Positions 39,030-47,611 of a DNA stretch of 64,000 bases are shown here, in pieces. Origin of the DNA: Vibrio nitrifigilis (GTDB taxonomy: Bacteria > Pseudomonadota > Gammaproteobacteria > Enterobacterales > Vibrionaceae); assembly GCF_015686695.1 (NCBI RefSeq), contig NZ_JADPMR010000003.1, positions 62,001 through 126,000 on the forward strand. The letters are read 5' to 3'. The notes beneath the pieces were generated by a model that saw only the letters and a list, made by a program, of their open reading frames with translations, was not told the origin of the DNA and searched no databases. The number at the start of each line of letters is the position of its first letter. The stretch's first letter is position 1. The position numbers and the translations under genes are program-made.

Positions 39030-40538
39030 ATGGAGTTCAGTGTAAAAAGTGGCAGCCCGGAGAAACAACGTAGCGCTTGTATCGTTGTGGGTGTATTCGA
39101 ACCACGTCGCCTTTCTCCAGTTGCAGAACAACTTGATAAAATCAGTGATGGTTACCTGAGTTCATTGCTTCGTCGCGGTGATTTAGAAGGTAAGCCAGGT
39201 CAGATGCTACTGCTGCATCAAGTTCCAGGTGTTCTGTCCGAACGCGTTTTACTCGTAGGTTGTGGTAAAGAGCGCGAACTGGGTGAGCGTCAATATAAAG
39301 AAATCATTCAAAAAACCATCAGCACCCTTAACGAAACGGGTTCAATGGAAGCCGTCTGCTTCCTAACGGAACTGCACGTTAAAGGTCGTGATACCTATTG
39401 GAAAGTACGCCAAGCAGTTGAAGCGACCAAAGATGGTTTATATACCTTCGATCAATTTAAAACGGTTAAACCAGAAACCCGTCGTCCGCTACGTAAACTC
39501 GTATTCAATGTGCCGACTCGCCGTGAATTAAACCTCGGTGAAAAAGCCATATCTCACGGTCTGGCGATCGCTTCTGGTGTTAAATCGTGTAAAGATCTTG
39601 GCAATATGCCACCAAACGTAGCCAACCCGGCTTATCTTGCTTCGCAGGCTCGCCGTCTTGCTGATGATTACGAAACGATCACCACGAAGATCATTGGCGA
39701 AGCTGAAATGGATAAACTGGGGATGTATTCTTACCTAGCTGTCGGTCGTGGTTCAAAAAATGAATCTATGATGTCAGTGATCGAATACAAAGGTAATCCT
39801 GATAAGGATGCCAAACCTATTGTACTGGTTGGTAAAGGCCTAACTTTCGATTCAGGCGGTATTTCTATTAAACCTGGCGCTGCTATGGATGAAATGAAAT
39901 ATGACATGTGTGGTGCAGCCTCAGTCTTTGGCGCGATGAAAGCGCTGGCACAAATGAATCTACCCATCAACGTTATTGGTGTGCTTGCAGGTTGTGAGAA
40001 CATGCCAGGCAGCAACGCCTATCGTCCGGGTGACATATTAACCACTATGTCAGGTCAAACCGTTGAAGTACTAAACACTGATGCTGAAGGTCGTTTAGTA
40101 TTGTGTGATGCGCTAACTTACGTTGAGCGTTATGAACCTGATTGTGTCGTTGATGTAGCCACTCTAACGGGTGCGTGCGTGATGGCACTGGGCCATCACT
40201 TAAGTGGTGTAATGAGTAACCATAACCCATTAGCACACGAGATCATTAGTGCATCAGAACAGGCAAGTGACCGTGCATGGCGCTTACCAATTACGGATGA
40301 ATACCAAGAACAGCTCAAGAGTCCATTTGCGGACATGGCTAATATTGGTGGCCGCCCAGCGGGTGCTATCACCGCAGGCTGTTTCTTATCAAAATTTGCT
40401 AAGAAATATAACTGGGCACACATTGACATTGCGGGTACCGCATGGAAATCTGGTGCAGCTAAAGGCTCAACGGGACGTCCCGTCTCTTTACTTGTCCAAT
40501 TCCTACTTAACCGTAGTGGCCAAGAAAACGAAGAGTAA
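39030..40538 (+). CDS. pepA: Leucyl aminopeptidase PepA
   Basis: PepA is a hexameric dizinc/manganese M17 aminopeptidase; in E. coli it also binds DNA, as a carAB repressor and an accessory protein for XerCD recombination. The 502-residue product has the metal-binding VGKGLTFDSGGISIKPG near residue 270 and the signature NTDAEGRLVLCDAL near 350. The N-terminal domain of about 170 residues that carries DNA binding is present. It is followed by a terminator and then holC-valS. Confidence 0.97.
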   Translation: MEFSVKSGSPEKQRSACIVVGVFEPRRLSPVAEQLDKISDGYLSSLLRRGDLEGKPGQMLLLHQVPGVLSERVLLVGCGKERELGERQYKEIIQKTISTLNETGSMEAVCFLTELHVKGRDTYWKVRQAVEATKDGLYTFDQFKTVKPETRRPLRKLVFNVPTRRELNLGEKAISHGLAIASGVKSCKDLGNMPPNVANPAYLASQARRLADDYETITTKIIGEAEMDKLGMYSYLAVGRGSKNESMMSVIEYKGNPDKDAKPIVLVGKGLTFDSGGISIKPGAAMDEMKYDMCGAASVFGAMKALAQMNLPINVIGVLAGCENMPGSNAYRPGDILTTMSGQTVEVLNTDAEGRLVLCDALTYVERYEPDCVVDVATLTGACVMALGHHLSGVMSNHNPLAHEIISASEQASDRAWRLPITDEYQEQLKSPFADMANIGGRPAGAITAGCFLSKFAKKYNWAHIDIAGTAWKSGAAKGSTGRPVSLLVQFLLNRSGQENEE

Positions 40539-40550
40539 CAACGTTTTATA

Positions 40551-40573
40551 AAGGGCCGTCAGGCCCTTTTTTG
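40551..40573 (+). terminator. Terminator between pepA and holC
   Basis: AAGGGCC and GGCCCTT with a GTCA loop and a T-run follow pepA by 12 bases. The T-run is just 25 bases before the holC start. Confidence 0.83.
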
Positions 40574-40597
40574 TATCGTTCTTTTAAGGTATTCCCA

Positions 40598-41047
40598 ATG
40601 GCAATGGCGACGTTTTACATCGTACAACAAGATACTCCTCAAGCCGAGCAACTAGGCTTTGAAGACTACGTGCTGTTTCTGACGCGTCATTTTGCTCATC
40701 AAGGGGCCAAAGTGTACCTACAATGCCACGATAAAGACCAAGCAGAACATTATGCAGAGAGATTTTGGCAAACCGAACCACATGATTTTATTGCACATAA
40801 TTTAGTGGGGGAAGGCCCGAAATATGGCACTCATATTGAAATTGGTCATCAAAAAGTAAAGCCGTCTTACCATCGCCAACTCATAATAAATTTGGCTGAT
40901 AATCAGACAACCTTTGCGCAGAACTTCGCTGAAGTGATAGACTTCGTCCCTTGTGAAGAAAATGCCAAACAACGGGCTCGTGAACGATATAAACTCTATC
41001 GACAAGCAGGATACCAACTGCAGACTATCGAGATCCAATATCCGTAG
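40598..41047 (+). CDS. holC: DNA polymerase III chi subunit
   Basis: HolC (chi) links the clamp loader to SSB during replication. The approximately 149-residue protein keeps the family pattern: ATFYIVQQ at the start, the HNLVGEGPKYGTHIEIG segment in the middle and EVIDFVPCEENAKQRARERYKLYRQAGY near the end (core: DFVPCEENAKQRARERYK). I chose the ATG at 40598, with AAGG eight bases upstream; the second ATG at 40604 is equally possible. It lies in the conserved pepA-holC-valS order. Confidence 0.92.
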   Translation: MAMATFYIVQQDTPQAEQLGFEDYVLFLTRHFAHQGAKVYLQCHDKDQAEHYAERFWQTEPHDFIAHNLVGEGPKYGTHIEIGHQKVKPSYHRQLIINLADNQTTFAQNFAEVIDFVPCEENAKQRARERYKLYRQAGYQLQTIEIQYP

Positions 41048-41138
41048 CAGTTCATCCTTATAGTTAAGCTCTCTTCACCAGAGAACTCACTTATAAAGAT
41101 TAACTGATTAACCATTAAAGTATCCATTTAAGAGCACT

Positions 41139-44000
41139 ATGGAAAAGACATATAACCCAACATCTATCGAACAAGATCTGTATAAGACTTGGGAAGAACA
41201 AGGCTACTTTAAGCCTCACGGTGACACCTCAAAACCTGCTTACAGCATCGTCATTCCGCCACCGAATGTCACTGGTAGCCTGCATATGGGTCACGCATTC
41301 CAAGACACCATTATGGATACTCTGATTCGTTGTCAGCGTATGAAAGGCAACAACACTTTGTGGCAAGTCGGTACAGACCATGCTGGTATCGCAACTCAAA
41401 TGGTTGTGGAACGTAAAATTGCCGCAGAAGAAGAGAAAACCAAGCACGACTACGGTCGCGAAGCATTCATCGACAAAATTTGGGAATGGAAAGGCGAATC
41501 CGGTGGTAACATCACTCGCCAGCTTCGTCGTCTAGGTGCTTCTGTTGACTGGGATCGTGAACGCTTCACTATGGATGAAGGCTTCTCTAATGCGGTACAA
41601 GAAGTGTTTGTACGCCTATTTAAAGAAGACCTTATCTACCGTGGTAAACGCCTCGTTAACTGGGATCCAAAACTGCACACTGCGATTTCTGATCTTGAAG
41701 TTGAAAACAAAGACAAAAAAGGTCACATGTGGCACTTCCGCTACCCTCTTGCTGATGGGGCAAAAACTGCGGAAGGTAAAGACTACATCGTCGTTGCAAC
41801 AACTCGTCCAGAAACCATGCTTGGGGATACTGGTGTTGCTGTTAACCCAGAAGATCCACGTTACAAAGATCTCATTGGTAAAGAAATCTTACTTCCTATC
41901 GTTGATCGTCGCATCCCAATCGTAGGTGACGAACACGCCGATATGGAAAAAGGCACAGGCTGTGTAAAAATCACACCAGCTCATGACTTTAACGACTACG
42001 AAGTGGGTAAACGTCATAATCTGCCAATGATCAATATCTTCACTTTAGATGCGAACGTACGTGACGCTGCTGAAGTGTTCACTGCTAAAGGTGAAGCAAG
42101 TGATGCTTACTCGACTGAGATCCCTGAGCGTTATCAAGGTGTTGAACGTTTTGCTGCACGTAAAGCGATTGTCGCTGAGTTCGAACAGCTTGGTCTTCTG
42201 GTTGAAATTAAAGATCATGACCTAACGATCCCTTACGGCGATCGTGGCGGTGTGGTTATTGAACCAATGCTGACTGACCAATGGTATGTTCGCACTGCTC
42301 CTCTCGCAGAACCAGCGATCAAAGCCGTTGAAGATGGTGACATCCAATTTGTACCACAACAATACGAGAACATGTACTTCTCTTGGATGCGCGACATTCA
42401 AGATTGGTGTATCTCTCGTCAGCTATGGTGGGGTCACCGTATCCCTGCATGGTATGACGACCAAGGAAACGTGTACGTTGGTCGTAACGTAGAAGAAGTT
42501 CGTCAAGAGAATAACATCGCTGCAGATGTTGCTCTGCGTCAAGATGATGATGTACTTGATACTTGGTTCTCTTCAGCACTATGGACTTTCGGTACTCAAG
42601 GTTGGCCAGAACAAACGCCAGATCTTACCACCTTCCATCCAACGGAAGTGCTAGTAACCGGTTTCGATATTATCTTCTTCTGGGTTGCTCGCATGATCAT
42701 GATGACCATGCACTTCATCAAAGATGAAAACGACAAACCACAAGTACCTTTCAAAACCGTTTACGTAACTGGTTTAATCCGTGACGAAAACGGCGACAAA
42801 ATGTCGAAATCGAAAGGTAACGTACTTGACCCAATCGACATGATTGACGGTATCGATCTTGAGTCTCTAGTGACTAAGCGTACTGGCAACATGATGCAGC
42901 CTCAATTGGCAGCGAAGATTGAGAAAAATACTCGTAAGACGTTTGAAAACGGTATTGAACCATACGGTACAGATGCGCTGCGCTTTACCCTTGCAGCAAT
43001 GGCATCGACAGGTCGTGATATCAACTGGGATATGAAGCGCCTAGAAGGTTACCGTAACTTCTGTAACAAGCTGTGGAACGCCAGCCGTTACGTATTGATG
43101 AATACTCAAGAGCAAGATTGTGGCTTTGCTGCAGGCGCTGAGCTTGAGTACTCACTAGCAGACAAATGGATCGAATCTCAATTTGAATTGGCTGCAAAAG
43201 CATTCAATGAGCATATCGATAACTACCGTCTTGATATGGCAGCGAACACGCTGTACGAATTTATTTGGAACCAATTCTGTGACTGGTACCTAGAGCTAAC
43301 TAAACCGGTTCTATGGAAAGGTACAGAAGCTCAGCAACGCGCAACTCGTCGTACACTGATTACCGTTCTAGAGAAAACGCTTCGCCTAGCGCACCCAGTG
43401 ATTCCATACATCACTGAAACCATTTGGCAAAGTGTAAAACCTCTTGTTGAAGGCGTATCTGGTGAAACCATCATGCTTCAAGCGCTACCACAGTACAACG
43501 AAGCAAACTTCCACCAAGAAGCGCTAGACGATATTGAATGGGTTAAATCATTCATCACTAGTATTCGTAACCTACGTGCAGAATACGACATTAACCCTGG
43601 TAAACCGCTAGAAGTGATGTTGAAAGCAGCTAACGACGTAGATGTAAACCGCCTAGAAACGTGCACACAAGTTCTAGTGTCTCTTGCGAAACTAGAAAGC
43701 GTACGCGTGATTGCTGATAATGAAACATTACCAGCATGTGCAACAGCGCTAGTTGGAAAATCAGAGCTGCTTATCCCGATGGCTGGACTGATTGACAAAG
43801 ACGCTGAGCTGGATCGTCTAGCAAAAGAAATTGCTAAGACTCAAGGTGAAATCAAACGTATCGAAGGTAAACTAGGTAACGAAGGTTTCGTTGCAAAAGC
43901 ACCTGAAGCGGTTGTAGCAAAAGAGCGTGAAAAACTGCAAGGCTACAAAGATACCTTGGCAAAACTTGAAGAACAGAAAGTGACTATCGCAGCACTGTAA
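41139..44000 (+). CDS. valS: Valyl-tRNA synthetase
   Basis: ValS charges tRNA-Val and edits misactivated threonine. At 953 residues it is a full-length class I enzyme. The HIGH motif appears as PPNVTGSLHMGHA near residue 42 and the KMSKS motif as GDKMSKSKGN near 554. The editing domain (TTRPETMLGDTGVAV near 222) and the C-terminal coiled coil (KIEGKLGNEGFVAKAPEAVV, near 910) are present. It is the last gene after holC, with a strong terminator. Confidence 0.98.
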   Translation: MEKTYNPTSIEQDLYKTWEEQGYFKPHGDTSKPAYSIVIPPPNVTGSLHMGHAFQDTIMDTLIRCQRMKGNNTLWQVGTDHAGIATQMVVERKIAAEEEKTKHDYGREAFIDKIWEWKGESGGNITRQLRRLGASVDWDRERFTMDEGFSNAVQEVFVRLFKEDLIYRGKRLVNWDPKLHTAISDLEVENKDKKGHMWHFRYPLADGAKTAEGKDYIVVATTRPETMLGDTGVAVNPEDPRYKDLIGKEILLPIVDRRIPIVGDEHADMEKGTGCVKITPAHDFNDYEVGKRHNLPMINIFTLDANVRDAAEVFTAKGEASDAYSTEIPERYQGVERFAARKAIVAEFEQLGLLVEIKDHDLTIPYGDRGGVVIEPMLTDQWYVRTAPLAEPAIKAVEDGDIQFVPQQYENMYFSWMRDIQDWCISRQLWWGHRIPAWYDDQGNVYVGRNVEEVRQENNIAADVALRQDDDVLDTWFSSALWTFGTQGWPEQTPDLTTFHPTEVLVTGFDIIFFWVARMIMMTMHFIKDENDKPQVPFKTVYVTGLIRDENGDKMSKSKGNVLDPIDMIDGIDLESLVTKRTGNMMQPQLAAKIEKNTRKTFENGIEPYGTDALRFTLAAMASTGRDINWDMKRLEGYRNFCNKLWNASRYVLMNTQEQDCGFAAGAELEYSLADKWIESQFELAAKAFNEHIDNYRLDMAANTLYEFIWNQFCDWYLELTKPVLWKGTEAQQRATRRTLITVLEKTLRLAHPVIPYITETIWQSVKPLVEGVSGETIMLQALPQYNEANFHQEALDDIEWVKSFITSIRNLRAEYDINPGKPLEVMLKAANDVDVNRLETCTQVLVSLAKLESVRVIADNETLPACATALVGKSELLIPMAGLIDKDAELDRLAKEIAKTQGEIKRIEGKLGNEGFVAKAPEAVVAKEREKLQGYKDTLAKLEEQKVTIAAL

Positions 44001-44019
44001 TCTTCTTGTTTAGAAATGA

Positions 44020-44047
44020 AAAAAGGCAGCTTCGGCTGCCTTTTTTA
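44020..44047 (+). terminator. Terminator of valS
   Basis: AAAGGCAGC and GCTGCCTTT flank a TTCG tetraloop, with a T-run after, about 20 bases downstream of valS. Confidence 0.9.
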
Positions 44048-44081
44048 AATTGTCTAGCTCTTGAGGTGAATTAATCGGTAA

Positions 44082-45044
44082 TTAGATAACGCGATTCTGT
44101 TCATGTCCTGAGAAATAACCATCAATATTATCGATTAAAATACCAACAAGCTTGGTGATAGCGGAATCACTGCCCCATGCCACATGAGGCGTCAATAATA
44201 GATTAGGTAACTGCGCATTCGCTATGAGCGGATTACCCTCATCCGCAGGTTCTTGACTAAAGACATCCACCCCAGCTCCAGCAATATATCCCTGTTCTAG
44301 TGCCTCAACAAGAGCACTCTCATCCACTAGCCCACCACGCCCGGTATTGATTAAAATGGCACTGGACTTCATCTGCGTGAATTCATCTCTACCAATCAAA
44401 TTACGCGTCTGCTCCGTTAACGGGCAATGTAGGGTAAGAATATCAGCTTGCTGAAGAACATCCTGAAATGGCATGTAGCCAGAACGACATGTTGACGAAT
44501 CTTTATGTTCAGCAAAGATAACCTTCATCCCCAATGCTTTAGCAAGCTGAGCCATGGCTTGTCCTAGCACGCCGCCACCAATAATACCTAGTGTTGAGCC
44601 TGCAATATCACCAATGGGGTGAGTGAAGAAACAAAACTGCTTATTACGTTGCCACTCGCCAGCCTCAATATCTTGATGGTACCCTTTCAGGTTACGCCTC
44701 AAAGCAAACATCATCGCAACAACATGTTCAGGAACACACTGAGTCGCATAACCTTGAATATTGGTTACAGCGATACCTTGAGCAGCACAATAGTCGAGAT
44801 CGACATTATTTACTCCCGTCGCACACACCGCGATTAATTTGAGATCTGGGAGTTGGGACAAGATATCGGCATTAAGAACCACTTTATTGGAAATTAAGAC
44901 CTGTGCACCTAGGCTGCGCTCTAAGGTTAATTCTGGACTCGTAAAATCATATTCTCGCCAAATATGATCCATTTTTAGTTGAGGGAGAATAATCTGCTCT
45001 GGAATCGTCGCTCTATCTAAAAAAACCACGGTAGGTTGTGACAT
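44082..45044 (-). CDS. D-2-hydroxyacid dehydrogenase (glycerate/hydroxypyruvate type)
   Basis: This 320-residue NAD(P)-dependent enzyme reduces a 2-oxoacid; by resemblance hydroxypyruvate or glyoxylate is likely. It has the Rossmann motif GGGVLGQAMAQLA near residue 155, the catalytic NTGRGGLVDESALVEAL near 235 with Arg and Glu, and the His in LLTPHVAWGS near 288. There is no ACT domain, which separates it from SerA. The ATG at 45044 has GGAG nearby. It lies 42 bases after rluA on the minus strand and may be co-transcribed. Confidence 0.87.
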   Translation of the reverse strand: MSQPTVVFLDRATIPEQIILPQLKMDHIWREYDFTSPELTLERSLGAQVLISNKVVLNADILSQLPDLKLIAVCATGVNNVDLDYCAAQGIAVTNIQGYATQCVPEHVVAMMFALRRNLKGYHQDIEAGEWQRNKQFCFFTHPIGDIAGSTLGIIGGGVLGQAMAQLAKALGMKVIFAEHKDSSTCRSGYMPFQDVLQQADILTLHCPLTEQTRNLIGRDEFTQMKSSAILINTGRGGLVDESALVEALEQGYIAGAGVDVFSQEPADEGNPLIANAQLPNLLLTPHVAWGSDSAITKLVGILIDNIDGYFSGHEQNRVI

Positions 45045-45086
45045 CAATAGCTCCTTGCTTATTCACTCCCCACCGATTGTCATTCA

Positions 45087-45824
45087 TTACGGGCGAGGGA
45101 GCGTTTTATAATCGGGTAATTGTCTCTCAGCATCAAAATGCTCGAAGATTTCTTCTCGTGCCTCTGGATAGAAATCACATGGAACGAATATGGAACGCAA
45201 CCAATGACTGTGTGGATGGTAAAAACTCAGCTCTGCAGCATGTAATTCCAGCCGATGGGTAAAATCGATCGCTTCTTGGTGGGCGTAAAACTCATCACCA
45301 ACAATAGGATGGCCGATCGCCAGCATGTGGACACGCAGTTGATGAGAACGTCCTGTTACCGGCAATAGACGTACGACAGAGGTTTGCGCTTCTTTTTTTA
45401 CTACTTGGTAAATCGTCTTAGACGGTTTACCGTCTTCAAAACATACTTTTTGTTTTGGTCGATTAGGCCAATCACAAATCAAAGGGAGGTCGATCTCTCC
45501 TTCATCTTGTTCAGGATGTCCCCAAACGCGCGCATAGTAGATTTTATGAGTCAGACGATACTGAAACTGCTTCTTCAATGCAGATTCAGAATGTTTATCT
45601 TTGGCAAAGACCATTAATCCTGACGTAGACATGTCCAACCGATGTACCACTTGAATCTCTGGATACTCAGCCACTAATCGACTCCACATACTGTCATAGT
45701 GTTCTTCTAATCGACCAGGTACAGACAATAACCCCGATGGCTTGTTTACTGCAAGAATGTACTTATCTTCGTATACCACATCAATCCAAGGATCGGTCGG
45801 TGGATGATACTCAGTCATAGCCAT
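45087..45824 (-). CDS. rluA: Dual-specificity pseudouridine synthase RluA
   Basis: RluA makes pseudouridine at 23S rRNA position 746 and tRNA position 32. The 245-residue product has no S4 domain and matches the E. coli enzyme along its core. Shared parts are VNKPSGLLSVPGRLEEH near residue 27, the catalytic Asp in HRLDMSTSG near 62, LPLICDWPNRPKQKVCFE near 113 and TGRSHQLRVHMLA near 157. The length is slightly more than the E. coli protein. An alternative start lies two codons inside. Confidence 0.94.
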   Translation of the reverse strand: MAMTEYHPPTDPWIDVVYEDKYILAVNKPSGLLSVPGRLEEHYDSMWSRLVAEYPEIQVVHRLDMSTSGLMVFAKDKHSESALKKQFQYRLTHKIYYARVWGHPEQDEGEIDLPLICDWPNRPKQKVCFEDGKPSKTIYQVVKKEAQTSVVRLLPVTGRSHQLRVHMLAIGHPIVGDEFYAHQEAIDFTHRLELHAAELSFYHPHSHWLRSIFVPCDFYPEAREEIFEHFDAERQLPDYKTLPRP

Positions 45825-46263
45825 GGCTGTTTACTCTTATTACAGGTTAAGGAAATAAAAACGCCGCATTATATACTTATCTACCTGACCAATACACTAG
45901 GTAACCCTCGCCTTATTAGCGCTATTTCAACACCAGAGAATCCCCCAACCTCAAACATCTCCCACCGTGAAAGCATCCCCACCACTGTAAAATATAATTT
46001 ACAATCATCATATAAAACCTCGCATAAAAGGTTACCAACTCAACTTAAGCCTTCCATACCAGTGTGAAACGGCTCGAAAAAGTAGTTTATAACACCAAAT
46101 ATAGATATTTTTTAACATTAAATACTAATAAAAAATTTATTTTAGCCCAAGTGTACATATTGATTGACACTTTAGCTGAATATGTTTCAATCGTTCGCAT
46201 CAAGATAGAAAAGAAGCTCTTTCAAAAGCTCTTGAGTCATGCAAAGAATGTAAAGGAATCCAC
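45825..46263. other. Intergenic region before the Nramp-like gene
   Basis: This 439-base region is AT-rich. A TTGACA at 46164 could be a -35 box, but I see no good -10. No riboswitch fold or gene is evident. Open frames here run into the transporter gene in the wrong phase. Confidence 0.35.
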
Positions 46264-47535
46264 ATGGAGAATGCTGTTCCATACTCCACGCAAAAGCGCG
46301 GGGCTATTGCCAAAACTGTTCAATCTTTAGGGCCTGGTATTATGATGGCAGCCGCGGCTGTTGGGGGCTCACACCTTGTTGCCTCAACCAAAGCTGGTGC
46401 TATTTATGGTTGGCAACTTGCCATTCTTATCTTGCTGGTAAACCTATTTAAATATCCATTTTTCCGTGCTGGCGTTCAATTCACGATGGGCACCAACAAA
46501 AGTTTGGTTGAAGGGTACGCCAATATGGGTCGTCCATATTTATGGCTATTTTTCGTATTAAGTGCAGTGTCCGCTGTCGTTAACACAGCAGCATTACTGC
46601 TATTTACTGCCAGCTTGTTGAGCTACTTCATCCCTTTTCAGCTTTCCATGGGCACACTCAGCATCATTATTTTGATCACCTGCTTAGTCATTCTATTTGC
46701 AGGCCATTACAAGGCGCTTGATGCACTCTCAAAAATCATCATGGCGGTATTAACTATCAGTACCTTACTGGCACTAGTCTGTGCGGTAGGTAGTCCAGAA
46801 CCGGCTCATGTTGTTACGGATACACCATCACCGTGGACAATGGCGGCAATCGGATTCTTAGTCGTGACAATGGGATGGATGCCAGCCCCAATTGAAGTAA
46901 CGAGTATTACTTCGATGTGGTTAAAAAACCAATCTAAAGAAACCGAGGTGACCCCAAAATCCGCATTGTTTGATTTTAACGTCGGCTACATTAGTACTGC
47001 GTTACTGGCCCTAGTCTTTTTAGCCCTCGGAGCCATCGTATTACACGGAAATGGAGTGCCGTTAGCGAAATCGGGGGTTGGTTTTACCCACCAGTTAGTT
47101 GGCCTATATGCATCAACCATTGGTGAATGGTCACGCTACTTAATCGCTGTTATCGCATTTTTCTGTATCTTCGGTAGCACCATTACTGTTATTGATGGTT
47201 ACTCCCGTGTTCTCAACGAATCACAACGATTGCTAACAAAAAAAGAAACGTCTTCTCAGAAAGCATTCCAAGGTTGGATGCTACTCGTGTCAGTACTTGC
47301 TGTCGCCATCGTATTGTTCTTCACGTCAGCACTACTACCAATGCTTAATTTCGCAATGATTTTAGCATTCATGACAACGCCAATCTTTGCTCTGTTGAAC
47401 TACATTTTAGTGACTCGAACAGAGTTACCAAAAGCGCTCGCAGTCGGACCTAAATTAAAATCACTTTCTATACTGGGTCTGGTCTATCTATTTGGTTTTC
47501 TTGCCGTGTTTATTTGGTGGAAGTGGTTCCTATAA
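46264..47535 (+). CDS. Nramp-related membrane transporter, atypical metal site
   Basis: This 423-residue, eleven-helix protein has the general Nramp/LeuT-like layout. Its first helix reads SLGPGIMMAAAAVGGSHLVAST where canonical Nramp has the metal-binding DPGN. The sixth helix reads VTMGWMPAPIEVTSI where Nramp has the Met-Pro-His type motif; the Met-Pro is kept, the His is not. A divalent-metal or magnesium transport role is possible, but the loss of the Asp and Asn ligands means the substrate is uncertain. AAGGA precedes the ATG. It stands alone with its own terminator. Confidence 0.75.
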   Translation: MENAVPYSTQKRGAIAKTVQSLGPGIMMAAAAVGGSHLVASTKAGAIYGWQLAILILLVNLFKYPFFRAGVQFTMGTNKSLVEGYANMGRPYLWLFFVLSAVSAVVNTAALLLFTASLLSYFIPFQLSMGTLSIIILITCLVILFAGHYKALDALSKIIMAVLTISTLLALVCAVGSPEPAHVVTDTPSPWTMAAIGFLVVTMGWMPAPIEVTSITSMWLKNQSKETEVTPKSALFDFNVGYISTALLALVFLALGAIVLHGNGVPLAKSGVGFTHQLVGLYASTIGEWSRYLIAVIAFFCIFGSTITVIDGYSRVLNESQRLLTKKETSSQKAFQGWMLLVSVLAVAIVLFFTSALLPMLNFAMILAFMTTPIFALLNYILVTRTELPKALAVGPKLKSLSILGLVYLFGFLAVFIWWKWFL

Positions 47536-47557
47536 ACCCTCAAAAAATAACAACCAA

Positions 47558-47598
47558 CAAAAAAGGCCTTCGCTTAAAAACGAAGGCCTTTCTTTTAT
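47558..47598. terminator. Bidirectional terminator
   Basis: AAAGGCCTTCG and CGAAGGCCTTT pair around CTTAAAAA with A/T flanks on both sides. It serves the convergent Nramp-like gene and rapA. Confidence 0.87.
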
Positions 47599-47611
47599 CA
47601 TCACTTAAAGA

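Noticed and set aside
45804..46330. Plus-strand frames of 87-88 codons before the Nramp-like gene
   Set aside because: They run through the rluA promoter region and into the transporter in another phase. They are rich in rare codons and lack family features.
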